From: Limisphaerales bacterium
GTDB taxonomy: Bacteria; Verrucomicrobiota; Verrucomicrobiia; Limisphaerales; AAA164-E04
Reading direction: 5' to 3'
Length of the DNA stretch: 38,521 nucleotides
Assembly: GCA_024761205.1 (NCBI GenBank)
Contig: JAMASS010000044.1
Location: forward strand, 1 to 38,521
Shown: positions 26,953-37,543 of the stretch, piece after piece
Position numbering within the stretch: the stretch's first letter is position 1
Layout: every line of letters begins with the position of its first letter
Notes under the pieces: generated by a model
Told to the model about the DNA's origin: nothing
The model's database searches: none
What the model saw: only the letters and a program-made list of their open reading frames with translations
Position numbers and translations under genes: made by a program

Positions 26953-27747
26953 ATGAGATCACTCGTGAAGGCTGGTTGGATCCTCGGTATTGTTGGTTTT
27001 CTTAGTGCCGGGATGAGCGTTTTGGGCGAGAGTCTGTTCGACGGCGAAACGTTTGACGGATGGAGTGGAAATTATCGTTACTTCCGGATCGAAGAGGGCG
27101 CGCTGGTTGGCGGCATGTTGTATGCCGGGATCCCGCAAAACGAGTTTCTTTCCACGGAAAAGGAGTATGATGACTTTGAGCTACGCCTCAAATTCAAACT
27201 TGTGGGAGACAATACGAATGCCGGGATCCAGATTCGCAGCAAGCGGATTCCCGATCATCATGAGATGATAGGCTATCAGGCGGATTTGGGGCAGCAATTC
27301 TGGGGCAGTCTCTACGACGAGTCGAGACGGCGGAAGATATTGGCCCAAGCTAATATGAGGGAACTGGATCGCGTGTTGGACCGCAAGGGCTGGAACGATT
27401 ATGTCATTCGCTGCGTCGGCAGACGGATCACTCTCTGGATCAATGGTTATCAGACCGTCAACTACTACGAGCCTGACGAAACGATCCCTCAGCAAGGATT
27501 GATCGCCCTGCAGATTCATTCCGGACCTCCCGGGGAAGCGTGGTACAAGGAAATCGAAATTACGGAACTCCCCGGAGCTGAGGCGAGTTTGAAGCCCAAG
27601 GCTCGGGGAGTGGCAACGCGGGTTCGGGCCACAGTGACCGTTGGGGGTGATTCGGGTAAATTTGGGCAGGCCTTTGCGACGCCGATCGGCTGTTTCCAAA
27701 ATCGCCTACGTCTTTTATTTCCGGCAGGACTGCAAGAGCTTTTTTGA
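26953..27747 (+). CDS. exported DUF1080 (3-keto-disaccharide hydrolase-like) protein
   Basis: Start ATG 26953 is chosen because it opens a signal peptide (VKAGWILGIVGFLSAGMSVL). A GTG at 26860 would add 31 residues with no benefit. 264 residues in total. The single concanavalin-like domain begins ESLFDGETFDGWSG and includes DFELRLKFKLVGDNTNAGIQ, YQADLGQQFWGSLYDESRRR, WNDYVIRCVGRRITLWINGY and QIHSGPPGEAWYKEIEITEL. These are the hallmark DUF1080 blocks. Family members hydrolyse keto-disaccharides or bind glycans outside the cytoplasm. After the domain (about residue 213) comes a 50-residue Arg/Gly-rich tail unlike the family, possibly read-through after loss of the native stop. Confidence 0.9.
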   Translation: MRSLVKAGWILGIVGFLSAGMSVLGESLFDGETFDGWSGNYRYFRIEEGALVGGMLYAGIPQNEFLSTEKEYDDFELRLKFKLVGDNTNAGIQIRSKRIPDHHEMIGYQADLGQQFWGSLYDESRRRKILAQANMRELDRVLDRKGWNDYVIRCVGRRITLWINGYQTVNYYEPDETIPQQGLIALQIHSGPPGEAWYKEIEITELPGAEASLKPKARGVATRVRATVTVGGDSGKFGQAFATPIGCFQNRLRLLFPAGLQELF

Positions 27748-27774
27748 AAAAATTCGAGCGGCGAAAACGCGGCG

Positions 27775-27969
27775 TTAAACGCGCTCCCGGTTAATCGGGA
27801 ACTTCCCATTCCGCCGTTGTCGCGTCTGCTGAAACTCCGACGACAACGCGCTCTTCGAATTTGTCCGCGTCAAATACATCCCGACCAACCGCGAGCGATT
27901 CAAATCTTCATGAGGGCTCGCAAACATCCGACGCCACGTATTCACCAACTTCCTGATCACACCTTTCAT
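27775..27969 (-). CDS. small basic hypothetical protein
   Basis: 64 residues from ATG 27969, ending just after the convergent DUF1080 gene. It is rich in Arg/Lys/Asn (MKGVIRKLVNTWRRMF, then a SRLVGMYLTRTNS stretch). No family was recognised and no clear ribosome-binding site was seen. Composition is plausible for a real small protein but the support is slight. Confidence 0.3.
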   Translation of the reverse strand: MKGVIRKLVNTWRRMFASPHEDLNRSRLVGMYLTRTNSKSALSSEFQQTRQRRNGKFPINRERV

Positions 27970-28141
27970 ACAGATTAGCTCACCACAATAACACAGGCCA
28001 CACAGGAATCAAACGAACAAATGGTTAATGACGAAGACCCAAGCGCCCAAAACCGAACTGTCTGAAAGCCACAACCGCCCCATTCGATATCCAGGGATTC
28101 GTCTCGTCATTCCTCTGGCACTTGAGTCTTTGGGCATTTCC

Positions 28142-28606
28142 TCATTCCGTCGCGCTTGCGGCGCGAATCTCCGGATGCGCAATCTGCCCTCCCAGATTCG
28201 CCGACCGAGCCATCAGCAAAATTGACACCAAACAAAACACCGTCGCCGCAATCGTCACCCAAGCCGGCTGCATCTGTGTCTTCCTCGACCGATACAGTCC
28301 GACCGCCGCCACCGCCGCCAATAAGAACATCCCCGTCACCGCTTGGTCCGCACTATCCTCATGCGCCTGAATCAACGACTGCATCTCCGGCGTCGGCTCA
28401 GGAAACAACGAAGCCGCCGCCTGCTCTCCGGAAAACTTAACCACCATCGCCACCACAAAGAGGACCACACTCGACTGCAACGACAATCGCTTCAACTCCT
28501 CGCTCCCCCGACAAATCCCCAGCACCAACAACACGAAGACAAACAAGACTCCCACCACCGGCAAATGATTCAACGCCAAATGAAGATGCACCCAATCTAT
28601 GACCAT
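28142..28606 (-). CDS. integral membrane protein, four predicted helices
   Basis: 154 residues from ATG 28606 to TGA 28142. Four hydrophobic stretches are visible: HLPVVGVLFVFVLLVLGI, SSVVLFVVAMVVKF, TGMFLLAAVAAVGLY and AWVTIAATVFCLVSILLM. The start (WVHLHLALNHLPVVG) and the AHEDSADQA segment between helices 2 and 3 resemble DUF2231-like and related small membrane proteins of Verrucomicrobiota and Acidobacteriota, where histidines might bind heme or metal. That link is from memory of the pattern. The C-terminus ends GGQIAHPEIRA with a possible periplasmic His. It is divergent from GAPDH across about 430 bp of non-coding DNA. Confidence 0.75.
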   Translation of the reverse strand: MVIDWVHLHLALNHLPVVGVLFVFVLLVLGICRGSEELKRLSLQSSVVLFVVAMVVKFSGEQAAASLFPEPTPEMQSLIQAHEDSADQAVTGMFLLAAVAAVGLYRSRKTQMQPAWVTIAATVFCLVSILLMARSANLGGQIAHPEIRAASATE

Positions 28607-30095
<1,489 letters not shown>

Positions 30096-30115
30096 GCTCC
30101 TTCAGTCTCCGAACT

Positions 30116-30149
30116 AAAAAAGCCCGCTAGAACCCTACCGGGCTTTTTT
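30116..30149 (+). terminator. intrinsic terminator after GAPDH
   Basis: AAAAAAGCCCG (30116-30126) pairs perfectly with CGGGCTTTTTT (30139-30149) around a 12-nt loop. The A/T flanks allow function from both strands. It lies 20 nt after the GAPDH stop. Confidence 0.9.
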
Positions 30150-30393
30150 ATTCGCAAGTTTCCTGGCTCTAGCAACGGTCTTCAGCGGCAGTCACGCCCA
30201 TGAATCGAGGCCACACTCCATACGCGAAGCAACACCGTCTGTTTCTGTAATGGTCTCGCTCAGTTCGACCGCTTCACTAGCGCTTGAAGCCGCCTCGCCT
30301 TCGATCGATTGATTGAACATTCATGCTGCTAGAAACATTTGGGGACACCCGGGATTACGGCAAGTGACCCGAGGCCAATGTTTAAAAAATTAT

Positions 30394-30422
30394 CGCCGTC
30401 GTCTGAATTTCAGACGACGGCG
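30394..30422 (-). terminator. intrinsic terminator of the small heat-shock gene
   Basis: CGCCGTCGTCTGAA (30394-30407) and its exact complement (30409-30422) form a long hairpin with almost no loop. On the minus strand it is followed by ATAATTTTTTAAA. It begins 25 nt after the TAA of the Hsp20 gene, which lies on that strand. Confidence 0.85.
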
Positions 30423-30446
30423 ACATCGCTATCATTCAACCGCTGA

Positions 30447-30905
30447 TTACGCCACGTTGATTTCGACAGTCTTGGGCTTAGCCGCTGCGACCTTTGGTAA
30501 GACCACGCGCAGGACACCTCCCTTGTAGTTGGCCGTTGCCTTCGCCCCATCGGCATTCTCCGGGACCCGGAAGGTGCGAGTGAATTTCCCATATGCCCGT
30601 TCGACTCGGTGAATCTTCTCTTCGTCCTTCACGACTTCGGCCTTGCGTTCGCCGGAGAGAGAAAGCACGCCATCCTCTACTCGAACCGCGATGTCCTCTC
30701 TAGCCACTTCCGGCAGTTCCGCCTTCACCAAGTACTCATTGTCGCTTTCGGTGATGTCCACTAGCGGCGACCAATCCCTCAGTTCGATACTGTTCGATGC
30801 TCCCGGGCCAGTAAACACTCGGTCACCGAAGAACAAGTTACTGAGTGCATCCATCTCACGAAACGGACTCCATCGACGATTGTTAAACATGGTCAATGTA
30901 TTCAT
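30447..30905 (-). CDS. small heat-shock protein (Hsp20/alpha-crystallin)
   Basis: 152 residues from ATG 30905 to TAA 30447, a normal Hsp20 length. The N-terminal arm carries WSPFREMDALSNLFF, typical of the family. The alpha-crystallin domain spans about residues 45-140 (SPLVDITESDNEYLVKAELP, then VEDGVLSLSGERK, then YGKFTRTFRVPENAD). KGGVLRVVLPK is the conserved A-x-x-x-N-G-V-L-x-I-like strand with Lys-Gly in place of Asn-Gly. It is an ATP-independent holdase that binds unfolding proteins. Regulation: no CIRCE element or sigma-32-like promoter was recognised, but TGAGTCA-type repeats lie about 180-245 bp upstream. Confidence 0.95.
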   Translation of the reverse strand: MNTLTMFNNRRWSPFREMDALSNLFFGDRVFTGPGASNSIELRDWSPLVDITESDNEYLVKAELPEVAREDIAVRVEDGVLSLSGERKAEVVKDEEKIHRVERAYGKFTRTFRVPENADGAKATANYKGGVLRVVLPKVAAAKPKTVEINVA

Positions 30906-31533
30906 TTAGCTACCTTTTCCTTTCTTTGCGTTGATCTTTCTGTTTTCTGCCTTCTCAACTCGAATTGCTGAGTTCTGTTACACAACCCATTTAACACAAA
31001 AGATGCCAACTCGATGAAAATAACATAACTCACTTGATGCCAATAAGTTACAAAATATAACTCTCAAAAACTTGCCATCAAGATTGAGTCAATATGGCAC
31101 ACAATAAGGATACATAAACCCCTAATGAGCCATTGAGTCAATTTGACTCAACCAGCTGTTTGAGCAATGCAGCCGACGGACAAACATTGGCGACCAAAAG
31201 GACTTTAGTTATACGCCGTCTCAGCACGAAGAATTTGGCAGACGAATCGGCTGAGACAGCTGATTCTACCGAATCTCATTAGCCAGGATCTAATGACGTC
31301 GCTCGGCGAGAAACTCAACGAGATCAACCAAATCATTAAAGCTCATCAGAAAACACCGCCAACCCGAACCGCTCAACCACCAGAATCTTCATTGTAGCGT
31401 CGCCGGGTCTCCCTCACGAACTTCGCGATCAGTTCCCGAAATTCAGAAACATCTTGCGAACGCAGTTTCCGCCAAACGAGCCAACGCCTCATATTGAATT
31501 CGCCCTCGCCGGGCCATGGCTACATCGAGACTA
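30906..31533. other. AT-rich upstream region of hsp20, then non-coding
   Basis: The first 240 bp are notably AT-rich and hold the palindromes described separately. From about 31160 no coding frame with family resemblance was seen. Confidence 0.45.
31133..31151. promoter_or_regulatory. TTGAGTCA/TGACTCAA palindrome
   Basis: TTGAGTCA (31133-31140) and TGACTCAA (31144-31151) are exact reverse complements around ATT. A further half-site ATTGAGTCAAT lies at about 31083-31093. They are upstream of hsp20 and could be a repressor or activator site. The binding protein is unknown. Confidence 0.4.
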
Positions 31534-32770
31534 TCACCCTTTGCTAGAGCCAAAAGCTGCTTCGTCTCGATGCCAGACCCAACCTGAAAAATCAAAAGCC
31601 CGCAGTAGCCGATTGATCTCATCGTTTTCTAATCCGGACATTTCCAGCATTGTCCGCAGATGCCACGGGGTTGACACGGACCGTGAACGCCACAATATCT
31701 GTCGACCGGCAGGTTTCTGATAAACTCCCGGAACCGGATACAGCCAAACGGCAAGACAAGCATCCCAACCGACCCGCCGCCACATCAGTGACCAGTCGCC
31801 ACAGCGAGATCGCACACTCTCGCCACACTGCGGCTGAACGATCCTCGATCAACGCCTCAATCACCGGGTTCAGCGAATGCCCTAAAGCGCGCTCGACCTT
31901 AACCCCACCAATCGAATGCTTGTATCTTCATCCTCAAGCGCCCCCCAAACGCGCGCACTGTAAGTCGGACTCTGCAGCACCTTGGCTGCGCCCGCCACCG
32001 TGCTGAAATCGAATGACGGAACCGAACCCCGATGCCCTTTCGACGCAATTCTAAAAATTCGTCCGCGCTCCAAATCCGCCTGTCGATTCCAGCCGATCAC
32101 TAGATCATACCAATCACTCAGGAACAACGATCCATCCGGAGCCACCGCCACATCCACCGGTCGAAACCACTTATCCACATCAGTCTCGACGAGATTGACC
32201 GTTCGCCCCCGGAATCCCGCGCCATGCGCTCGTGATCTGGCCGTCCAAAGGACGCCGAGCCCCGCGCCACAGTGCGAAACCTACCCGTGAAAAATCCTTG
32301 GGAGTAATTCTCCCTCGTAAACTGTGATTCCCGTAGGCGATCCCGCGCCCGTCTGAATAAAGTTTGACACCACCCCCAGATCATTTTTATGCCAATGACG
32401 AGAGAAAACATTCTTATGGGCGTTGACCCACGGCACCCGCCAACTCTCCCCTGTCACCTCGTCCAAGTAACCATAGTTTCCATACTCCATGATGTTATTC
32501 AATCGCACCCCGTAACTCCCATCACCATCGTTATCCGACTGCCAAGAGTTGCCGTAGAAATCAACGGTTATCTCCATAGCTACTTCGAAAGTCGTGACCC
32601 AACACTTCGAAATCACTTCCATCCAAATCACAACGAAAGACCATCTCACCCCAAAAACAGCTCTCCAAGCCCCACGAAAGCATCCATTCATCAGCTGGCC
32701 CGACGGTCAAAAACCAAGTCCCCAAACTGATCCATCCACCAGCCGGGCATTACCAGCCAGCCAAACCGCC
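31534..32770 (-). pseudogene. remnant of a PVC-type membrane-bound dehydrogenase with HEAT-like repeats
   Basis: Fragments in changing frames follow the order of the intact family. In order: FRCDLDGSDFEVLGHDFRSS near 32600-32660, then NSWQSDNDGDGSYGVRLNNI, then MEYGNYGYLDEVTGESWR with VVSNFIQTGAGSPTGITVYE before a TGA. In another frame come HGAGFRGRTVNLVE and WFRPVDVAVAPDGSLFLSDW with a GRIFRIASKGH block. Last, HEAT-like pieces: ALEDEDTSIRLVGLRSSAL and IEALIEDRSAAVWRECAISL. These blocks are characteristic of large predicted beta-propeller dehydrogenases, often carrying a cytochrome c domain, of Planctomycetota and Verrucomicrobiota. At least three frameshifts or stops occur. Both ends are missing. 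Confidence 0.8.
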
Positions 32771-32827
32771 GTCTAACGGCCTACCAAAGACAAAATGAAG
32801 GCTTCATATTCCAAAAAAACATCCCAA

Positions 32828-32851
32828 GGCGGAGCGAGACTCCGTCGAACC
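32828..32851 (-). repeat. dispersed repeat fragment, copy D
   Basis: GGCGGAGCGAGACTCCGTCG followed by AACC matches, with few changes, the reverse complement of the right arm of the element at 22300-22326. Confidence 0.5.
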
Positions 32852-33119
32852 TAGCCTGGCTACACCAAGCGTTTCCATACAGTGCGCTAACTAAACCAAC
32901 AGACTCATCGGTATCATCGCGCTCCTCTTCCGCATCAGTCCCCCCCTCTGCGCCGCTGCCAACCGCCCAACACCGTCTTCATCATGTCCGAGGGCCACGC
33001 CCGAGAGGCCATAGACGCTTACGGCTCCTAGCTTAAAAATTGCGCCAAGACACCAGCCATCAACCAACTCACCGCCGAGGGGCATACGATTCCCAGCTTC
33101 GCCTGCAACAATTCGATCT

Positions 33120-33992
33120 GCTCTAAACGACTCATGAGCTCACCACACAGATCGCAATAGTGGGCAACAGATCGAAATGCGCCGTAATTTGAGGGATCGT
33201 TGTTCCCGGCTCAATCTGTGACCAGGCCATCGCACGCACAAACAAGAGCACCCGCACGCCGCCTTCATGAACCGATCCTCTGCGCCCAGCATATTGCCAT
33301 TCTATCAATCGCTATTGGGCCATTGTCGGTCAGAAAAAAACCACCGTACCCTCCTCCAGAACGAGCACTTCCAACTTGATCAGGAATTGACCGACATTAA
33401 CATCAATACTCTCAACCATGACATAAGCACAGCGCCCCTTCGCATCCAGTCCCCATCTCCCACACCGATCTCAAAACCGATCCGGCACCTCCCATGGTGA
33501 ATGCGGCGCATTGTATGCACATAACAAAACCAAGGCTTCTCCTAATGCCGCTCTATGAAATCTAACGCCGTAGCGGGTCAACACATCGGTGATGTAACCC
33601 TCATCCCCGCCCGTTTCCCATTGCGTTCCCAATGCATATCGAAATATTGCTGCCAGTGGCCGCCGCAGAAACCAAAGAACTCGTCAAACCCCTAGCCATT
33701 GAGATAGTGGCAAACAATGCCGCCCGTTGTGCCATAGCCTGCCCCCTTCAATATCTCCGCGATCATCACTTCCTCCGACCGCATCGTCTTGTATCTCGCG
33801 TTACACCGCTGACGCCCGGGCGCAAATGACATCTCCCGGTCAGCAAACTCGCACGCGTAAACGCGCATACCAGACTGACATAGAGCAATCAAATCCAAGT
33901 GCGGCGCGTTGATTTTAGAATTCCCGCGTGCCTCAATATCACCCCATGACCATCCGGCATGATCAACAAGATATTGGAACGCGCCTTAAAGT
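33120..33992 (-). pseudogene. arylsulfatase remnant
   Basis: The reading moves between frames but follows sulfatase order. N-terminal NILLIMPDGHG and WGDIEARGNSKINAPHLDLI correspond to the metal-binding strand. CAFTRASLLTGR replaces the C-x-P-x-R signature, with Pro changed to Phe. Next are [38 protein letters not shown], then ALDFIERH after stops. The C-terminal VHEGGVRVLLFVRAMAWSQI and IEPGTTIPQITAHFDLLPTI are followed by TGA. There are at least four interruptions. It lies downstream of the intact Gfo/Idh/MocA gene on the same strand and before the dehydrogenase remnant. Confidence 0.8.
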
Positions 33993-34087
33993 CTGCCACC
34001 TTGCCGAAGGCGGACAGAATCCCCATTGGCATCGCCGCCGCTAGGCGAAACAGTCCTCTTTGTTAAATTCACAAGCACCAAGTGACA

Positions 34088-34113
34088 ACGGCTCGAGAGA
34101 CTCCCGCCTCACC
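34088..34113 (-). repeat. dispersed repeat fragment, copy C
   Basis: Read on the minus strand it gives GGCGGGAGTCTCTCGAGCCG followed by T, the left-arm sequence of the elements at 17195 and 22198. It lies just after the Gfo/Idh/MocA stop. Confidence 0.55.
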
Positions 34114-34146
34114 TCTTTTGGCCGCACATCCAAAAAAAGACTCCGC

Positions 34147-35226
34147 TCAGTCCAGCGCCACCATCTTCCCCGTCCGGAAGGACTTATCCGCAGCCGCAAC
34201 AATCCGCATCGAGTTGATGGCATCCTCCATGTGCTCAGTCAAATCAAGATCCTCCTGAATCACCTTCAACAGATGGACTTGCTCACGAAAGCAAAGCGCA
34301 TCATGATCGGGCTCATCCTCCAGATCGATCCACTCATCCGCCTTGACAAACTTCTGAGCCGCATCGAGCTCACTATGGTGAACACGCAACGATTCCGTTT
34401 TCGTATGCGAGCCCACGTCTGCCGATGCCCCAGCACCACCGGCTGTTTTGGCTTCAATGGTGACACACCCCTTCGGTCCCACGACATCCTTCACGAAGAA
34501 CGCAGTCTCACTCATCATCGGTCCCCAGCCCGCCTCATACCAGCCAACGGAACCATCTTCGAAAGTGGCTTGCAAATGGCCATAGTTAATCTTGCCTTCG
34601 GGCAGATCATCCGTCAGCCGTGCACCCAACCCGGAAACCCGTATCGGCCTTGACCGCGTCATCTGACACATCACATCCACATAATGCACGCCGCAATCCA
34701 CAATCGGCGAGATCGATGACATCAAAGCTTTGTGCGTATCCCACATATCGCCGGACGATTGCTGGTTTAAGTTCATCCGCATGACCAACGGTTTACCAAG
34801 TGTCCTGGCAACCTCAATGAACTTCGCCCAACTCGGGTGATGACGCAAGATGTAGCCAATCACCAACTTTCGATTCAGCTCTTTAGCTTTGGCGACGATC
34901 GTCTCCGCCTCTGTCACCGTCTCTGCCAACGGCTTTTCAATGAACACATGCGCCCCAGCATCAAAGGCAGCAAGCGCATAAGATGCATGCGTATCAGGAT
35001 AGGTATTGATGCTGGCCACATCTGGCTTCGTCTCCGCTAACGCCGCCGAATAATCGTCAAACTCCACATACCCTCCGCCCAGTTCTTGATTAAGTTTGCC
35101 CCGCGACTCTGGCGACCGGGTAACGATGCCAACAATGTCAAACTCGGGAATCTGATGATACGCTAACGCATGGGACCGCCCCATGTGCCCCGCTCCCACA
35201 CAAAGTACTCTTAATGAATCACTCAT
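34147..35226 (-). CDS. Gfo/Idh/MocA-family NAD(P)-dependent oxidoreductase
   Basis: 359 residues from ATG 35226; a frame opening at 35241 adds five residues before the Rossmann strand and is less likely. The dinucleotide-binding loop VLCVGAGHMGRSHAL is at residues about 7-21. The family's EKPL motif occurs in AGAHVFIEKPLAET (about 91-104). The C-terminal substrate domain carries ISPIVDCGVHYVDVMCQM with the expected catalytic His. These enzymes oxidise or reduce sugars, inositols and related polyols. Substrate cannot be told from sequence. The enzyme is cytosolic, with no Tat signal. It diverges from the PhoD-like gene and lies upstream of sulfatase remnants, consistent with a former sugar-degradation cluster. 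Confidence 0.93.
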   Translation of the reverse strand: MSDSLRVLCVGAGHMGRSHALAYHQIPEFDIVGIVTRSPESRGKLNQELGGGYVEFDDYSAALAETKPDVASINTYPDTHASYALAAFDAGAHVFIEKPLAETVTEAETIVAKAKELNRKLVIGYILRHHPSWAKFIEVARTLGKPLVMRMNLNQQSSGDMWDTHKALMSSISPIVDCGVHYVDVMCQMTRSRPIRVSGLGARLTDDLPEGKINYGHLQATFEDGSVGWYEAGWGPMMSETAFFVKDVVGPKGCVTIEAKTAGGAGASADVGSHTKTESLRVHHSELDAAQKFVKADEWIDLEDEPDHDALCFREQVHLLKVIQEDLDLTEHMEDAINSMRIVAAADKSFRTGKMVALD

Positions 35227-35393
35227 AACAATGACGGCCAATCTAAAAGCCCGCTTGCTTCAGTGCGAACCAATAGAAAAGATTGAGACAGAATTTATAG
35301 AATCTACATGATGAAAAAAGAAATCCTGTTCATTCTCCCTCAATGCACACCTTCTTAACTTGGATCTCAATGAGACTCTGCTAGTCTCCTCCC

Positions 35394-36758
35394 ATGAGAT
35401 TCCCCAATTTGCTCCTCCTGATAACTGCCTCCCTGCTCCTCCTATCACCCAAGGCGGTTGCCAAGCCAAAACTCCTGCAGGCTGGTCCGATGATCGGCCA
35501 CGTCGGCCCTCACCAAGCGCGGATCTGGATCCGGCTCAAACACCACGCCGTCGTCTCGAGCTTTCTCTGGCAAGCTGATCGCGCCTTTCAGCCGGCAAAG
35601 ATCGAGGATCTCGGTAGCGGCTTTCACGTGCTCCATTTTCAATCACTCACTCCGGCCACCGCAACGACCGTCCAGTTGGAAGTGACGCGTGGCAACGCTC
35701 CAATGGAGACAGCAACCACGTCTTTCCGCACCGCACCGCTACCCTCACAAACCGGCAACGTCCGCGTTGCCTTTGGCTCTTGTAGCAAACTATCCCAATA
35801 CAAATCCGGCCCCATCTACCGCGCGATCGCTGAAGAACAACCCGACATGGTGATTTTCGTCGGCGACAATTCCTACTTCATCATCGCCGATGGCAGCAAA
35901 AAACACTTTGAAACGACAGGCCCCATCGGCGACTGGAATACACTGGAAGGCATGCTGCACCGCCACCTCATGACCCGGGTCAATCCCGACCTACAGAATA
36001 TGTTCCGATCCGTCCCCTGCTACGCCGTCTGGGACGACCACGACTACGGCCCCAACAACGCCGACCGAACCTTTGGATTGAAAGAAGAAGCCACTCTCGC
36101 CTTCCGTCAAATGTGGGCCAACCCCGCCTACGGCACAGCCGAAACGCCGGGAATCTTCAGTTCCTTTCGCCACGGACCCGCCGAGATCTTCCTCATGGAC
36201 GATCGCTACCACAAATACTCCCCTCAAGAACATGACGATGTCACCCCACAGAACGGCAGCATCTGGGGCGAAGCCCAGCTCAACTGGCTACTCGCCGGAC
36301 TCAAAGCCTCTACCGCACCCGTCAAACTCATCGCCAACGGCACCCAAGTGCTCAGCAAATCAAAAAGTGGTGAAGGCCACTATCAAGAAGCCGTTGGAGA
36401 AATCGAACGACTTCTTGAATTCATCCAAGACCACCAGATTGGCGGCATCGTTTTCCTCACCGGCGACCGCCACTTCAGTGAAGCCATGCAACAACACATC
36501 CCCAACGGTCCGCTTCTCATCGAGTGCACCAGTTCCCCACTACAACAAAATCAAAACGTCGGTCCACTTGACGGCCAAGAACATGAAAACCGCCTCTGGG
36601 CCATGCGTGGCAACAACTTTGGCCTCGTCACCATCGACATTCCCGAAACGGGACAGGGAAACATCACCTTCGAAACTCGCGACGAGAAAAATCAGAACTG
36701 CGTCGTGGAAGGAATAACTTGCAAAACCAACTGGCCTCTTCCTGCGTTAACCTTCTAG
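35394..36758 (+). CDS. PhoD-like exported metallophosphoesterase/alkaline phosphatase
   Basis: 454 residues from ATG 35394 to TAG 36758. A Sec signal peptide is evident (LLLLITASLLLLSPKAVA). An N-terminal beta-sandwich (about 25-115; GPMIGHVGPHQARIWIRL) precedes the catalytic domain. Metal-binding motifs follow the PhoD family: VAFGSCSKLSQY (about 125-136), VGDNSYF (156-162), CYAVWDDHDYGPNN (about 209-222) and FLTGDRHFSE (about 355-365). The family releases phosphate from phosphodiesters and monoesters in the periplasm or outside, using Ca and Fe. The usual GDxxY Tyr is kept. No Tat twin-arginine motif was seen, which differs from classical PhoD. Gene intact, monocistronic. Confidence 0.93.
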   Translation: MRFPNLLLLITASLLLLSPKAVAKPKLLQAGPMIGHVGPHQARIWIRLKHHAVVSSFLWQADRAFQPAKIEDLGSGFHVLHFQSLTPATATTVQLEVTRGNAPMETATTSFRTAPLPSQTGNVRVAFGSCSKLSQYKSGPIYRAIAEEQPDMVIFVGDNSYFIIADGSKKHFETTGPIGDWNTLEGMLHRHLMTRVNPDLQNMFRSVPCYAVWDDHDYGPNNADRTFGLKEEATLAFRQMWANPAYGTAETPGIFSSFRHGPAEIFLMDDRYHKYSPQEHDDVTPQNGSIWGEAQLNWLLAGLKASTAPVKLIANGTQVLSKSKSGEGHYQEAVGEIERLLEFIQDHQIGGIVFLTGDRHFSEAMQQHIPNGPLLIECTSSPLQQNQNVGPLDGQEHENRLWAMRGNNFGLVTIDIPETGQGNITFETRDEKNQNCVVEGITCKTNWPLPALTF

Positions 36759-37009
36759 CAATTCGACACAAGAAAAGCAGGCCAACATCCTTGGGAAGCC
36801 AATCCCGTCACGGACGCCACAGGCGAAAGAAGCCTTGCTCAAAGCTGATGCCCCGCCACTCGCCGCCGGGCGTCGTCGAAAACTGCTATTGTCGGCCATC
36901 CCTCTGCCGTCCACCCGATGGAGAGAGGCTCCTCCCTTGCCGAAGCATCCCATCGTGGCGGGGGGAGCATCAAACCGTCCAGCTTCACTCATTTCGATCT
37001 ATCTAGTTA

Positions 37010-37543
37010 CTAGAAATCGCTGATCTTCCATTTGCCATCAACCTTATCAAGCCAAACCGTCCAATCCTTCACAATTGGAGAGCCGCCTTTGGTGGACGAC
37101 TCGATTCTGACCCTGACCCTTGCGTTGCCGTCGATATCATCAACAGAAACATCCTGAATCTCCCAATCTCGGACGGCAAAAAGCCATCCCCTATCTATGC
37201 CATCCTTCCATAAGTGCTCACCACTACGGCCTTTCTTTTGTTCCGTGAGCCATTCTTTGACGACACGCTTCGCCTGCCGCTCGGGGCTGAATACAAAAAG
37301 ATGCAAAAGAATCACTAGCACCAACCCAACAAGCACGATCCATTGAGGGAGTCGGTTCGGTTCGTGCTGTTGCTTAGCTTGCGTCGGGAAAGCCAGCCGT
37401 TTAATTTCCCGCAATAATTTTTCTGCCCGTTCTGCTTCTCGGTTGGTCGCCTTATGAACGGCTTGGTTGCCGCTCCGCTCTGCTTTGATTTGCTCATTCC
37501 ATGCGGCCGCCAACACTGTGCAATTCCGCCAGCCCTGATTCAT
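37010..37543 (-). CDS. hypothetical protein with one membrane helix and a C-terminal globular domain
   Basis: 177 residues if started at ATG 37543. The frame remains open to 37618, so the start is uncertain. An N-terminal basic coiled-coil part (EAERAEKLLREIKRLAF) precedes a single membrane segment (WIVLVGLVLVILLHLFVF). The outer domain (RQAKRVVKEWLTEQKK, then a VSVDDIDGNARVRVRIESS stretch and WTVWLDKVDGKWKISDF) resembles small NTF2-like or DUF4878-like domains in pattern only. It overlaps the upstream ORF 37494-37649 in another frame by 50 nt, which suggests either coupling or a frameshift. Confidence 0.6.
   Translation of the reverse strand: MNQGWRNCTVLAAAWNEQIKAERSGNQAVHKATNREAERAEKLLREIKRLAFPTQAKQQHEPNRLPQWIVLVGLVLVILLHLFVFSPERQAKRVVKEWLTEQKKGRSGEHLWKDGIDRGWLFAVRDWEIQDVSVDDIDGNARVRVRIESSTKGGSPIVKDWTVWLDKVDGKWKISDF

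Noticed and set aside
31095-31112. TGGCAC upstream of hsp20 as a sigma-54 promoter
   Set aside because: The expected TTGC/A box at the proper spacing is absent.
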